Below, piece by piece: positions 12,094 to 23,446 of a DNA stretch of 64,000 nucleotides. Position 1 is the first letter of the stretch. Each line of letters begins with the position of its first letter. The DNA is taken from positions 29,539,453 to 29,603,452 of the forward strand of contig CM046333.1 in assembly GCA_025403435.1 (NCBI GenBank), in the 5' to 3' direction. This stretch comes from Artocarpus heterophyllus. Taxonomy: Eukaryota; Streptophyta; Magnoliopsida; Rosales; Moraceae. The position numbers and the translations under genes were made by a program. Below the pieces are notes generated by a model that did no database searches, had not been told where the DNA came from, and worked only from the letters and a program-made list of their open reading frames with translations.

Positions 12094-13416
12094 TGATCAA
12101 TTTTCCCATGTTTTCTCGCTTGATTCTTGAGTATCTTGTGTTTTAATTATGTTTTGTTAGAGTTTTGGAGGTGTTCAAAAGCTTGGGAACTCAAAATATC
12201 AATTTGGAGGAGTTTCAGGGCACCTAGGTTCAAGAAAACGGGCGCCACTATACTCTAACATGTCAAAATAAGTTACGAACTAGAAGAGGTAGCAACTAAG
12301 CACTGGTTTTTGGGTGCCTAGGCTCTCCGTCGTGAAAACTTCAAGTCTTAGCTTGTCATTTGACCTTGAAGTTACCTGTTTTGGCCCTAACTTTGAGAGC
12401 CTATAAATTGATGAGTTTAGGGTTATTAAAGGAGTCTTTTGCATTAGTTTTTCATAGTTTTCTTTAGTTTTCTTAGTCTTAGAAGATGAAGAAAAAGAAG
12501 AAGAAAAAGAGGAAAAGCTCCAGTAGTAGCTCAAGGAATTTTGTCCGCTTGGAGATTTCTTCAAAAACAAACTCGCTCTTTTCCTTCATATTTCCTTCTT
12601 TTTTTATCAATTATGTTAGTTTAATTTTATTTGCGGTTGAAGGGAATTTCAAAACGGAGATTTGATTATATGATTAATTTATAGAATTATTTTCCAACTG
12701 AGATTGTATATGTTCTTCTATAATTAATGTTTATGATTATTTTCTTGTTTTATTTAGATGTCCAATTGAATAGGACTTGAGAATATTCTATTGCTCGATC
12801 GGGATGCTTAGTACGTAATTGTCTTATTATTCTAATCATTAGTAGCGAATTATGGTTATTGATTATGGTCAAGTTTTTGTATGATTGCATCTAGAGCATA
12901 ACCTACGTTAAATAATTCGAGCTTGTGTGATTGTTACTTTGATCAACCTATCTTTCTCATCATAATGCTTTTGTTATATTAAATCTAGGGAGCTTGATCT
13001 ATGTTGTTTAGTGGAAAGGGGTTTAATAAAGCGCTTGTCTTATTAAATCTACAAACTAAAGAAAGAATGAGATTGCAAAGCTTGTTGTTACCTACGGTTG
13101 GTAGTTTTGATAGTTAATTAGTAATAATTTTGTAATTAATTGCATGGTTATTGTTTAGTGATGGTGAATGATCTTTTAACTAGTTTTATCATCATTGTTT
13201 TATTTTACTTTATCTTCATGTGCTTTCTTTTATTTCATAATTTAGTTTAAATCTAAAATCCCCACCTTTTATTTAATTTTATTGTGTCTTAGGTTTGAGT
13301 CAATAACTAATTAATTAGGCTTAATCTTCTATGGAAACGATTTTTACTCACCACTACACTTGTTAACGATGATACTTTAAGTAGGGTTAATTTGATGTTT
13401 CCTCTAAGACCTGTCA
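12094..13416 (+). repeat. Ty3/gypsy (Athila-like) 5' LTR
   Basis: Lies between the interrupted copia gag and a gypsy-type PBS. A TATA-like box (CTATAAATT) is at 12401-12409 and the region ends CTGTCA at 13416, a common end for this group. The left edge (TGATCAATTTTC) is inferred from the TG start and the loss of copia homology, and may be off by some bases. No matching 3' LTR is present near 18517. Confidence 0.65.
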
Positions 13417-13421
13417 AATTT

Positions 13422-13440
13422 TGGCACTGGTCATCGGGGA
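13422..13440 (+). other. Gypsy primer binding site (Athila/Tat type), degenerate
   Basis: TGGCACTGGTCATCGGGGA resembles the conserved TGGCGCCGTTGCCGGGGA motif that follows Athila/Tat LTRs, with a handful of substitutions. It lies 5 bp after the inferred LTR end. Confidence 0.7.
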
Positions 13441-13559
13441 TTGCTATCTAATTAATTTGTTATTTTGTTTATGTTTTTAGTTTTTATTAGTTTTAATTAA
13501 TTTTTCTTTTGTGTTTTTAATTTTTATTTTTGTGTCTATTAATTGCGAGGTACTTCAAG

Positions 13560-14190
13560 ATGTTACAACAACAAATCTTCACTAAGTTTAGCCAACAAGA
13601 CTCAAAACCATTTTATATCGCTTGGTGGATATACAAAGACTTGCTCATCTAGTTTCCATATCATAGGTTCTCAAAGGAGTGGCAACTACAATTCTTTCAT
13701 GATGGCTTATGTGAAACAATAAGATATTAGGTTGAAAGAGGTAACAACACCATCGCTTTTTATCAACAATCTGTGGATAGAGCCTTCTTCATTTTGGAAG
13801 ACATGACCAAGTGTGATCAATGAACTTGGAATTGTTCAAGGACCAACCAATGTTGGCAGGACGATTACTACAATTTTGAGCCATGGGTGGGTTGACACTC
13901 AATCCTATGATATGGAGTTACAAACTGTCAATGGTGGAGTCTTGGTAGACCAACCACCTATAGGTACATCTCTTAAAGACCTACTTAGGGTCTTGGCTAC
14001 TAACACATTGTAATTTCAAGAAGAGATAACCACTAGCCTTGACAATTTGAAAAGTCATATTGATCAATTGAATGTATCATAAGTAGGTTGGAAGCACAAG
14101 GTGAAAATCAAATGGTAGAAAATATGTTGTGGCTTGAGGACAATGATTACTCGAACAACCTAGGTTAGGAGAGTAATTTGCATAACATGG
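13560..14190 (+). pseudogene. Ty3/gypsy gag pseudogene
   Basis: A frame from ATG 13560 contains a gypsy-gag-like segment. It has a YKDLL-type motif, the region KEWQLQFFHDGLCETIRY (cf. 'LETFYNGL'), and a helix ending FFILEDMTKCDQ. Internal stop codons occur at about 13653 and 13728. The rest to 14190 is low-conservation gag C-terminal sequence. No protease, RT or integrase follows, so the element was non-autonomous or has lost pol. Confidence 0.65.
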
Positions 14191-15777
14191 GAGGTTCATT
14201 GGAATTGCGCCTCTAGAGGAGATCGAGCCTCAGGATGAACACCTAGAGACCTTTGACATTGTTTTACCTCAACATATAGACACTCGTGTGGTTGAGACTG
14301 ATTTACACCTTTTAGATCATGAGACATCCATTCAAAGCCTAGAGTTCTATGAAGATCAAATCTCAAGCATGGTTTAAGAGAATCAAGTGAAGAGTGAAGA
14401 GCAATTGGAAGGGTTAATATTGGAAGAATTCCTTCATCAAGCTGAACCACAAGACCTGTTGAAGGATGAGGAAGCATATGCGACCATCGATTTGAGCTCA
14501 TCAATGGTCATATCTATACATCACCAACAAACCCCTTCTTCCTATTGACTCCACCATCAACACACTACATCCTCCACAAACTTAAGCTAGAGTCAAAGTT
14601 CTCTTTCCAAGCACATTCAACGAAATTGAGTCAAGTTAGTGCAGTGTGCATAATTGTTGCACATCTTGCCACGCTTAAGGGCATTGATAATGAAGACCCA
14701 TGGGTGGTCTTCTGTCCATTTACAAAAGCAAGCTCTTCTTTCGCAAAAGAACCTTTATCCCGAAAAAGCAAAAGAGTAAGAAGACATGGTAATTGCTACG
14801 CTACTCTAGCCAGTCGAATGAAAAAGGGGAGTGGAAATGGAATGGATTGAATGTATTATATGAAACCTTCTATGTGCAAAAGCCACTCTTTGATGGCCGT
14901 TTCTCCATGTTAGGTTGAGGACAATAAACCAAGCGCTTTATGGAGGCAACCCGGCGGATGGCAAGTACGCCAAAATAGATTTGATCTTTCTAACTCTCCT
15001 CCAATTTTTCTTTTTATTATTTTGTTGCTTTTATTGTTTTATGTGTTTTTTTTTTTCTATTTTCTTCTATGCTTACTCTTACATTAAGGATAATGTAAGG
15101 ATTAAGCGTGGGGAAGAAGGATTTAGGATCTTTATTTTTCTTTTTCATTAGGTTTTTGTTTTCTTATCTAAAAAATGATAAAAATTTAAAATTTTTTGTA
15201 AAATTTTCTTTTTAGTTTCAGTTTTTGAGTCTTAAGATACCTTTCGACTTTATTGATGAGAACCGAGCCTTAATTTTTATGGTTTTGATTAATTATGGGT
15301 GTTGTGTTGAATTTTGAGGTCATTCATTTGTTAATATGTTTTTATGACAATCAGATTCACGCTTCATGCACATAGCCATGTTATTTGGTAATGGGATTCA
15401 CATGTTACATTAAGTAGATTCTTATATCCTTATATTAATTCTCACTTTAATTTGACTTGTCAAGATTGAATGTTAGAACTCTCTCGAAGATCTTTTGAGG
15501 TGAATGGCTGATCGAGCATCATTTGGAAAAGGATTCAGGCACTAGGTGTCCTAGACCAAGGCCCAATAAGCCAGAGCCCCGTTTGATGTTCTAAGGGGTC
15601 ATCCCCCATAGTAAGCCAAGTTGAGCTTTTCATGAAGACCTTTTATTTGGCTAACCACGTTATCTTCTTACCTAACCCTTTTACATTTATATCCTTTGCT
15701 CTTATTCTAAAGACAAATTGGAGTTTACAGAACTATTTCTTCTTCAAGAGAGATTTTGCAAGGAATTGGGTTGGGGA
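14191..15777 (+). mobile_element. Gypsy internal 3' region (part 1)
   Basis: Non-coding, degenerate interior of the Athila-like element. The diagnostic motif is at 14929-14953: AAGCGCTTTATGGAGGCAAC followed by CC, the 'aagcgctt...aggcaaccc' box found downstream of coding regions in many plant Athila elements. T-rich tracts follow. The part at 14545-14850 has an open frame without a recognisable domain. It is interrupted at 15778 by the solo LTR. Confidence 0.65.
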
Positions 15778-15782
15778 TAAGT

Positions 15783-17753
15783 TGTTGGAATTGGTGCTTT
15801 TATAGCATAGTGTAAATTCCATATGGCCATTATAAGATGTAAAGTATTACATGATTAATAAAATCAATTCTTTTTATTCTCCTATATGTATATCTTGTTG
15901 AATATATATATATATATATATATGCAAATATCATAAAGGATTCAATGCTTGTTAAAGTACATAATCATCTCTATAAAGTGTTCATATTATAGAGGATATG
16001 ATTATGTATACTTAGTATAAACTTTAGTTTAGAATCAGTAGATACAGCTGGACACTTTATCTTGCTTAAGATTGTGATGTCGTATATTCCCAGCTTTGTG
16101 GAATGATCTTATCCAAATTATGGTAATGTGATGATCTTTGGATAAATACATCATTGTGTTTGAAACACATTAAACTTGAATAGTATAGAATTTAAGTTCT
16201 TGTGGAATTCCATAATAAGAAATTAAAATTCCATGACTTTGATCATTTTATAGATCTTACCTTAATCCTGAGGTGATTAGTGGACTCATATCTATTACTA
16301 TATCTATTGATTGCCACTTAGTGAGATCTGTAACATCCATGATCTATACCTTGATATGTTGGAGACATACTAATATAGGTAGCTAGGAATACTATTTATA
16401 GATATGGAATTTACAACTCCTATAGGATAGGATGTGTAGAACTCCTATAAGATAGGATGTGTAGAACTCCTATGAACTCCTATAAGATAGGATGTGTAGA
16501 ACTCCTATGAGAATATTCTCATGAATATTAGTTCGGGAACTTGGGAGATGAATACTTGCTATTTAATATGGGATATCAAATATTATTTAAATCTTCATAT
16601 ATGATTTGTTTATAAATAGGTCACCCTTTGGAGAATTAACAAAACTCATATACAAGAGCTTGTATGGAAATTTATAAGCCTAGCTCTAATTACAAATATT
16701 ATTGTGAGGAGTATTATCTCATGGAAAATAGTTATATCAATGGACGACCTTGTTCATAACATTTATGTTTAAGGCCCCATATAGTGTTGTATATAATTTA
16801 AGAGTACAACCTCAGTTTCCGATAGTGGCGCAAACCAAAGTTAATAAGCATTATTCATTTAATTATGAGATAATTAAATTAAAAATAACTATTGGAGCTT
16901 AAATTATATATTCTATTAAGTCCTCTTGTTAGCTCTATAATATTCTTTTAGATGGATCAATGGAAAGTTTCTTAGATAAATTTTGTCCCGGAGGCAAAAT
17001 GGTAACTTCACACAACAGTCCACTAGGACTGTGTGTGGCACCACACACTGGAGCTTTGGAAGTCCATGTGGCGCCACTCCATGTTTTTAGGAAACAAATA
17101 GATCACGTTATCTTGTTGTATATAAGAATCTTTTTCAAAAGTTGAAATAGATTCTATAGATAATTATTTGAATTATAAAATAATTTAAATAATTGAGAAA
17201 ATCATAGAAGATATTTATTTTAAAAATTAAAATAAATAAAATCTGATTACAGGATAATGCTAGATGGACATAGAATCACATAATTGGAGGTAGTTATAAC
17301 ACGCGTTACACCACCATTGGAAGAAGGAAGATCACGCCCACCATAGGTGGAGTTGGCGTGATTTACTCAAAATCCTTGGAGGATTCTATTTCAAATTTTA
17401 AGCATCTGTGTGTACCTATAAATAGACCTTAGAGGTTCTATGCTCAGTAGACTTTTCTCTATCCTCCATCTACTATTCTTTGAGCTCTCTACTTTAGAGT
17501 TTAAGGAACCTCTACTGATAAAAGAGATATCACTGGTGCCTACACACTAGTTGATCTAGATAGAAGAGAATAGCAAGGAAGATCTGTAGGTTTTGGAACA
17601 CTTGATTATTCAGAGCTATTGCCAAACCCGTAAGTTTGTGTTTCATTTAATTATTGTATATGGCATCATAAGAAGGATCCTGAAGATTTATGAAGAATTT
17701 TAAAACTTTATATCCGCTACATTTTTCATGATTTTTGGACCCACAACCTAACA
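15783..17753 (+). mobile_element. Solo Ty1/copia LTR with TAAGT target duplication
   Basis: Starts TGTTGGAATTGG and ends CCTAACA. The 5 bp on both sides are TAAGT (15778-15782 and 17754-17758), which proves an independent insertion reduced to one LTR by LTR-LTR recombination. It carries a TATA box at 17417-17424, a (TA)n tract at 15903-15922, a 25-bp minisatellite at 16415-16499 and a perfect 18-bp palindrome at 17031-17048. Length is 1971 bp in copy 1 and 1939 bp in copy 2. Confidence 0.92.
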
Positions 17754-17758
17754 TAAGT

Positions 17759-18517
17759 GTGGGGGAGACATCAAATCAAAAGAAGAAGGGAGAATTCTCA
17801 TTAGGATAGATTAAGAAAAAAAAAAGAACTAAAAAATCAATCAAAATACAAAAAGAAAAAAAAAAGAAAATGAAAGAAAAAAATATACATGAAAAAAACA
17901 AAATAAATAAATAAAACATCTTGACCTTTCCTATTTTAATATTTTGGGTGTTATAAGGTTAGTTAGAATGATAAAAAGTCACAACATAGTGATATTGGGC
18001 CTATATAAGAATTTTGTGAGGTTTTGAGAAGTGTTCGTTGAAAAATTTTACAATGTCTCTAACTATATAGATTCTTTGGAACCTTTGTTACATCCTATTT
18101 CATTCTTTTTCTTGACCACTACCCACTGGCCCTATTACAACCCGTATCAAAAACCTTCTTTATTTCAAGTAGTGCTTTCGGTGTAGTGGAGTTTCATACC
18201 AAAGAGGGAGCTTATGACATTTAATCCTTTCAACCAAGATTGGATGACTGTTTCTATGGGGACTATAAGGATTTATCTTTTCAAAGCTTGTATATTTTAA
18301 TATCGTTAACAATGGCTATTACCCACACACACACTTGACTATGGTTGTTGTAGGATGTATTAGCTTGAGAATGACTAATTGATTTGTTGTAATGCTTGTT
18401 TGATTTAAACCTATATCTCTTATTGCTCTCTGAGACAAAAGCTTGGGAGTTTAGTTTTCGTTTTCTATCTTTCATTGTTTTTTTAATTGTCTTAGGTTTG
18501 CTCAAGGACGAGCAAAG
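17759..18517 (+). mobile_element. Gypsy internal 3' region (part 2)
   Basis: Continues the gypsy interior after the solo LTR. The joined site reads ATAAGTGTGGGGGAG, a motif typical of plant gypsy elements. It is followed by a purine-rich tract at 17780-17910 and by CTCAAGGACGAGCAAAGG at 18501-18518. The latter is the 'gaggacaagcaaa' box that normally precedes the PPT and 3' LTR. Sequence similarity to the gypsy ends here and no 3' LTR follows. Confidence 0.6.
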
Positions 18518-18599
18518 GTTACTATATCATGAATTTGAAGGATGAAAACATTTCTGATCTGCTGAGCAATCTGTGCATTATAAAAGTTTTATGAAGTTG

Positions 18600-18735
18600 A
18601 AAGGAGAAGTGCATTGAGGGACATAGTCGAAGTCATTGATGACTTTTTCTTTGAAACAAGTTTGGTGGAAAAATCTACTAATACCTAGATAGTAGATTCT
18701 AGAGCCACTAATCATGTTTATACTTCTTTACAGAT
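18600..18735 (+). pseudogene. Ty1/copia protease-region fragment
   Basis: The plus-strand frame reads FFFETSLVEKSTNT, stop, IVDSRATNHVYTSLQ, corresponding to the copia stretch '...W-IVDSGATNHV...SLQ' around the aspartic protease active site. The Trp codon is a stop, and the Gly of D-S/T-G is Arg. It is probably the continuation of the gag at 11538-12079 on the far side of the gypsy insertion, with the gag C-terminus lost. Nothing recognisable follows up to 18989. Confidence 0.7.
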
Positions 18736-18989
18736 ATTTTAACAAAACAAAACCTCTGTAAAAGATGAAGACACTCTCAAGCTTGCAAAATTTTTACTTT
18801 AAAGGAAAAATATCTTTCTTTCTTGACCTTGATTGTACGTTCAGACTACTCGGGATAAAGGTTGCAAGAAACATCTAAGTCATTAAAAAAATGATAAAAT
18901 GATGAGCAAGATGATATCCATTGCAGAAATCAAAGTATAGGCCATACTTACAAACTGTTCGTAACAAATTCTAACATGAAGTAATCATA

Positions 18990-21660
18990 ATCTAATCTAC
19001 TCTAAAGAAGAAGTAGAGGGAGGATCTAAGCCTGGAGCAGAAGCTTTAAGATAAGAACTAGAATTCGGAGCAACTTTAAAGTGATCGGCTCTAGGATCAT
19101 GATTAGCTTGAATTAACTTAGTCTGTAATTCCAAAACCTTCATTTCTAACCTTGAAATCAACACCAGAAAGAATCTTAGCATTCCTATATTGATCCAATT
19201 CTTCAGTCAAAGCTTCGATCTGATTACCACTAGAAAATACTACAGAGTTCAAATTTTCAACTTGGAAAATTAAGCTTTGATTCAATTTCAGCAACATATC
19301 AATCTCAGCTTTAGATTTAGACCTCTCAATCTGATAAATTTATTCTTTCTTTGGTAACATCTCTTTCCAAGAAGAAACAGTAGATTCGGTAGTAACTGCT
19401 TGTTTACTCTTTTTCCCTTTTAGATAAAAAAATCTTTGACTTCAAAACTTCATTAACAGATCGAAGCTCCTTATTTTCCTTCAAAGCGTTTTTCAGAGCG
19501 TTCTCTAGTTGTGGACTATACATAGTCTAAAATAGATTTCTTTGCTACAACGGAAAGTTCATCCAATAAATTTTTGAAATTTAGCCAGACCTCTAAAAAA
19601 TCAACCTGAGGAGACCCATCAGAAGCTGCTGGAATCCCAAAAAATCAGACGAAGAAGGCTTTGTTACCAGAAGAAATTGTAACCAAAGTGGTAGTAGTCT
19701 GAATGGCCTGAAGATTACCATCACTCACAAAATTTGACGAGCTCCCACTAGGTAAAGTTTGAATTAGAAAAGGAGGCACCAGAGAACTCATAAGTAAATT
19801 GGAAGCCCAGTCAACGTCAACTTAACATCTCAAGTGATGTTACAACCGCTAGAACAGTCAGATGTGGTAAAGGCGTAGAGGGCCTGAGAAAAACGAGAGG
19901 CTATGGAAGACTGGAAGGAATTGGAGTTTGTACCTCCAATGGAATCAGGTTAGATGAAGGAGAAATAGGAAAAGGTTCAGAACTTAAAAGTTGACTCTAC
20001 TCCTTTTTGGTTGGCAAAAAGAGGGGAAGAGAGCCAAGAGGAACAATGTGAGAAATATGGCCACAGCCAGTACTGAGAACAGTAGCAAGATCGGATGCTA
20101 CTTTAGGACCGGGGTTGGCATTAGTTCTTTTGACATCACTGACAGGATTAATATCGTTAGTCACAATACTCTTGGACATAGAAAAGTCCTTAAACTTGGA
20201 AGTATTACTAATCTAAATTTCATCATTTTCCTCCCGAATTCTAGAATTTGCTTTTGGACTTTCTCTGGCAATTTTCTCACATAAATCTTTTGTTTCTCCC
20301 TTCCAAAATTTCTTTCTTCTCTTTCATGTAGAATGTCTTTCGCGATATATTTGAGCCATTTTTCTTGCATTTTTTCTTTTGGAACCTCAACAGTTTCTAA
20401 ACTTAGACTAACCTTTTTGCTTTAGAGAGGGCATCCTGAAGAGTAGCCTCTTTCATGGGTTGTAAAAAGCATTCAAAAGCAGAACCAGATGTTTGAACCC
20501 CCCTTTTGGCAGAATTATCCTTCTGCTTAGAAAACTTAGCTTTAGAAATTGAGCTACGAGTATTCACGCTAGACTTTAGTTTCTTAATCAGAAGAAGAGA
20601 TTGGGTCAGATACCATCTTGGCTTGCACTTTTCCAGAACCAGCTTTAGAAGATGTGCTTCCTTGGGAAGTTTTGGAAGAGGAAGCTAAGACAACAGATTT
20701 CTTAATAACGATTTTCGGCCCCTTTTGGCTCTGACGTAAGATAGGGACTGAGTCAACACTCGATTGAAGGATAATAGAAAAGGTCTTTTCTTTTTCCCCA
20801 TGGCTTGAAAATTTGAAGCATACCAAGCTAAAAACTCATACTTGTGGATCAGAGTGACAGAAAAGTCGGGGAGATAGGTGGGGGTGATCAATCATAGAAT
20901 CTGAACCCTTCAGGGCAAATTACACACCTTAAATAGGTAATTGAAACCCTATCTCCATTAAATTGGTAGGAGGAGACACGGAACCTAGACACCGATAAAC
21001 ACAATTATTAAGATAAAAAGAAAAGAAAAGAGGCACTCACGGAATATCATGCATAGAAAATCAAAGTCACAAACCTAAAGAATTTTCAATATGAGCAATA
21101 GTTGGGATGTTTTGGAGAGATGATCCCGCTCCATGAAGGAGAAAAACGTTGCTAGTCCAACTTTTCTCTGTAGAAGTTAAACCAGCTTGGAAAAGAGGAT
21201 AAGGGAACCCATTTTTCTTATCACGAGATTAAAGATGGAACTTTCTATCAGCACTACTAGAAATCTAAACATCATAGAGAAAGAAGAGATCTTCTAAATC
21301 CAAAATAATGCCATGAAGAAGAGAAGTGTCCATGGTGTTGATCACGCAAATCCCAGTCAGAATCATAAACGTGCTTGGGTTACATTGATGGGGCTTGAGA
21401 TTTAGGGTATTAAAAAATTTATGAAATAGGAGATGTAGAGGGAGTTGAACCCAGCATGATTGTTTATGGAAGATGACTAAATCCTCTGGGGAAGTAGAGT
21501 CTTTTTTAGTTTCAAATTTTTAAATAGAACCTCCTCAAGAATCCCACAAACCCTTTGGATTTCCTCAAGAGGGGTGGTGGAAATTTTTGTGGCATGTTGA
21601 ATGGGGAATACAAATTAGAGTAAAAAGGAAAATAAGGAAGGGGAATCAAGAAATCAAAGG
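18990..21660 (-). pseudogene. Gag-like coiled-coil frame B of an unclassified retroelement (degenerate)
   Basis: Not assigned to a named family. Read from 21660 down, broken frames carry a helical N-terminal part (to about 21100). A linker follows, rich in Lys, Ser and Gln, around 20584-20890 (MGKKKRPFLLSF, then SSKTSQGSTSSKAGSGK). Next come a basic, charged helix (20161-20370) and a C-terminal coiled-coil (about 19180-19340: LLKLNQSLIFQVENLNS..., IEALTEELDQYRNAK). This layout resembles plant 'putative transposon/gag-like' proteins. Many stops and shifts. The part 18990-20531 recurs at 62459-64000. It follows a second frame of the same kind (22190-31637), so the two may derive from one element or from related neighbours. 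Confidence 0.4.
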
Positions 21661-22189
21661 ACGAAGCAAAACAAAATCAAGCAAGAATTAAAGAAGAAGG
21701 ATCCCACTCAGGCGGAGGATTTTCTTGGAAAGGAAGTTTTTGAGGTAAGAGAATAATAATGAAGCGTACAAAAAGGATACACAAAAGGCGCAGTTAGAAC
21801 CGTTGAATTCAAAATTGGGAAAGCAACTTGTAATAATAATGATGATGCAATCAGAAGCAGAAATGAAACAATTAGACACAACCCAAGGTGAAAACACCTG
21901 TTTCTTTGCTCGGATTTCCAAATAAAAAGAGATTGCACGTGTAAAAAGCCCACTCAGAAATAAATAAACAAAAGTCTCAGTGGGAATGCTCAAGGGGAAG
22001 ATTTACCATGAAAAATATGCAAGTACAAAAACAAGATCGAAAAAAAAGAGAGAAAAGAGACAAAGATAAATGAGAAAGCAATTTAATATAGCTAAAAAGA
22101 GAAAATTGAAATTTCATTCATATTTCGTAAGCAAATACAAAAGATACAGAATTTGGAAGTATAAAGAATAAAGATGAAAATACTTCAGT
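21661..22189. other. Intervening sequence, no gene recognised
   Basis: AT-rich sequence between two gag-like frames. Two overlapping minus-strand open frames (21688-21993) have no recognisable domain and are hydrophobic through T-rich composition. Probably the 3' untranslated part of the frame ending near 22190. Confidence 0.35.
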
Positions 22190-23446
22190 CAACATCCACA
22201 TCATCGGTTTCATCTTTAGAACCTTTTACATCATTGGTGCCATCGCAATCCCTAAGATCTTCATCGTCAAAAGAGTCCTCAAGCTGTCGATACCTAAACC
22301 TGATGCTATACTTGTCAAATCCAACCCGTTGACTTTATAATAATTAGCAAAAGAAGGGTAAGGCCTTTCTTTAGATTTAAGCAAAGCCACCTCCCAACCG
22401 ATCTCATAAGCATTGCAACAACCAATCATAAACTTCAGCTTTTGGTGAGCTTTCCACTTTTTCTTTTCCTCTCTTATCCTGTCAGGCTTAGTGTCAACCC
22501 AAGAGCGAAAATTGGTTTGAGCTTCTTCTTTTCCCGCAATAAGCCTCTCATGGCTTAATAAGACTCAAGGAGACAAGGAGATAGATCGTTAGAACTATAA
22601 ACCTTCAATAATTCAGACTTTAAATTGTCAGCCTCGTTTTGAAGAACTAAAACTTGGGAGTTTGATCCAGATAGAGGAGTTTTTGGATGAACCAAGGAAG
22701 TAGAAGAAGAAGACATTTTTGAAGCAAACCATTCTCCATCAAGAACCTGGTGGAGTCTAGCAATTTCTCTATCCTTCTCATCTAACTTGAAATTTTTCTC
22801 TCTCAAATCCTTTTTAAGTTTGTTGATAATTTCAAGATCTTAGGATTATATAGGTAGAAGATTGAAGCATAGAGATTCTATTCTGCATCTTTCTAATCGT
22901 TCTATCTTTATCATCTCTCTCACAATAAGCCTTGGTGTATAAGTCTTTGACTTCAAGGCTTCCTTCTGATAATTCTCCACTTGGAAAGATAACAAATGAA
23001 CAACATTCTTTATCCATATTAAGCCAAAAATAGGCTATGCCTCTAACCTCAAAGTTGGAATACTGAGCTTAGGCTTCTAAATCAGCTGGGGTGTCAAGGG
23101 AATTTAATATAGCATCTTACACGTACATGTTCAAATTAGAATCTTGAGCAAGAACAGGCTGATCATCAGATTTGATGAAACATAGACACTAGATGTCAGG
23201 ATCATGAAAGGCTGGGCCACGACGTTTCGCTTTGGGAAAAGGCTGTTTATTGGGGCGAGGATTCCTACCAACAGGTAAAGGAAGGCTATCAAAGACATTA
23301 GAGTATTTTTTGGAAGTCTTTGAGTCAGGGGAAATGCTAGAAGGGTTATGCATGACGGTTCCAACTGGGGAATTAGATTTGAAAACAAAAGAAGCCAGTG
23401 AAAAAGAAGCCGAATTTCAAGATGAAGGATCTGCAAAAAGAAGAAA
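22190..23446 (-). pseudogene. Gag-like coiled-coil frame A, C-terminal part
   Basis: Minus-strand frames in order. A segment with PLPVGRNPRPNKQPFPKAKRR (about 23220-23290) is followed by charged coiled-coil helices (MDKECCSFV..., RTIRKMQNRISMLQ; then KNFKLDEKDREIARLHQVLDGEW). A conserved-looking end follows at 22226-22429 (YEIGWEVALLKSKERPYPSF). This type of ending (x-GW-x-VAL...YP.F) is common in plant retroelement gag-like proteins. Frames are broken by stops. Upstream it joins the piece at 26482-27088, from which it is separated by the solo LTR. Across that insertion the reading frame is kept. Confidence 0.45.

Larger units (their letters stand above)
1..20531. repeat. Segmental direct repeat, copy 1 (left part cut by window edge)
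   Basis: This block recurs in the same orientation at 43585-64000. Base 1 aligns with 43585 and base 20531 with 64000, so both ends are set by the window rather than by the repeat. Matching landmarks include the copia gag, a copia pol fragment, two 1.9-2.0-kb LTRs, a gypsy LTR with its PBS, and a gag-like coiled-coil frame. The offset falls from 43584 to 43469 bp through small indels. By eye, most segments are 98-100% identical. The parts around 9.58-10.05 kb and 10.9-11.9 kb are much more divergent, locally about 85-90%. Confidence 0.97.

Noticed and set aside
12280..12570. Ser-rich 96-codon frame on the minus strand
   Set aside because: Antisense to the gypsy LTR; low-complexity sequence caused by an AAGAAGAAA run.
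14196..14504. 102-codon frame on the minus strand
   Set aside because: Antisense to the degenerate gypsy gag region, no domain, identical in copy 2 only because the whole block was copied.
14545..14850. 101-codon plus-strand frame
   Set aside because: No recognisable domain. Copy 2 has a one-base indel that breaks it into two frames, so there is no sign of coding constraint.
16415..16510. Short regularly spaced repeats as a CRISPR array
   Set aside because: Only about three near-contiguous units without unique spacers, inside a plant LTR. It is a minisatellite.
7356..17753. A single 10.4-kb retrotransposon bounded by the two similar LTRs
   Set aside because: The LTRs differ at about one base in five. 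The right one has its own perfect TAAGT duplication inside gypsy sequence, and gypsy homology continues on both sides of it. They are separate insertions.
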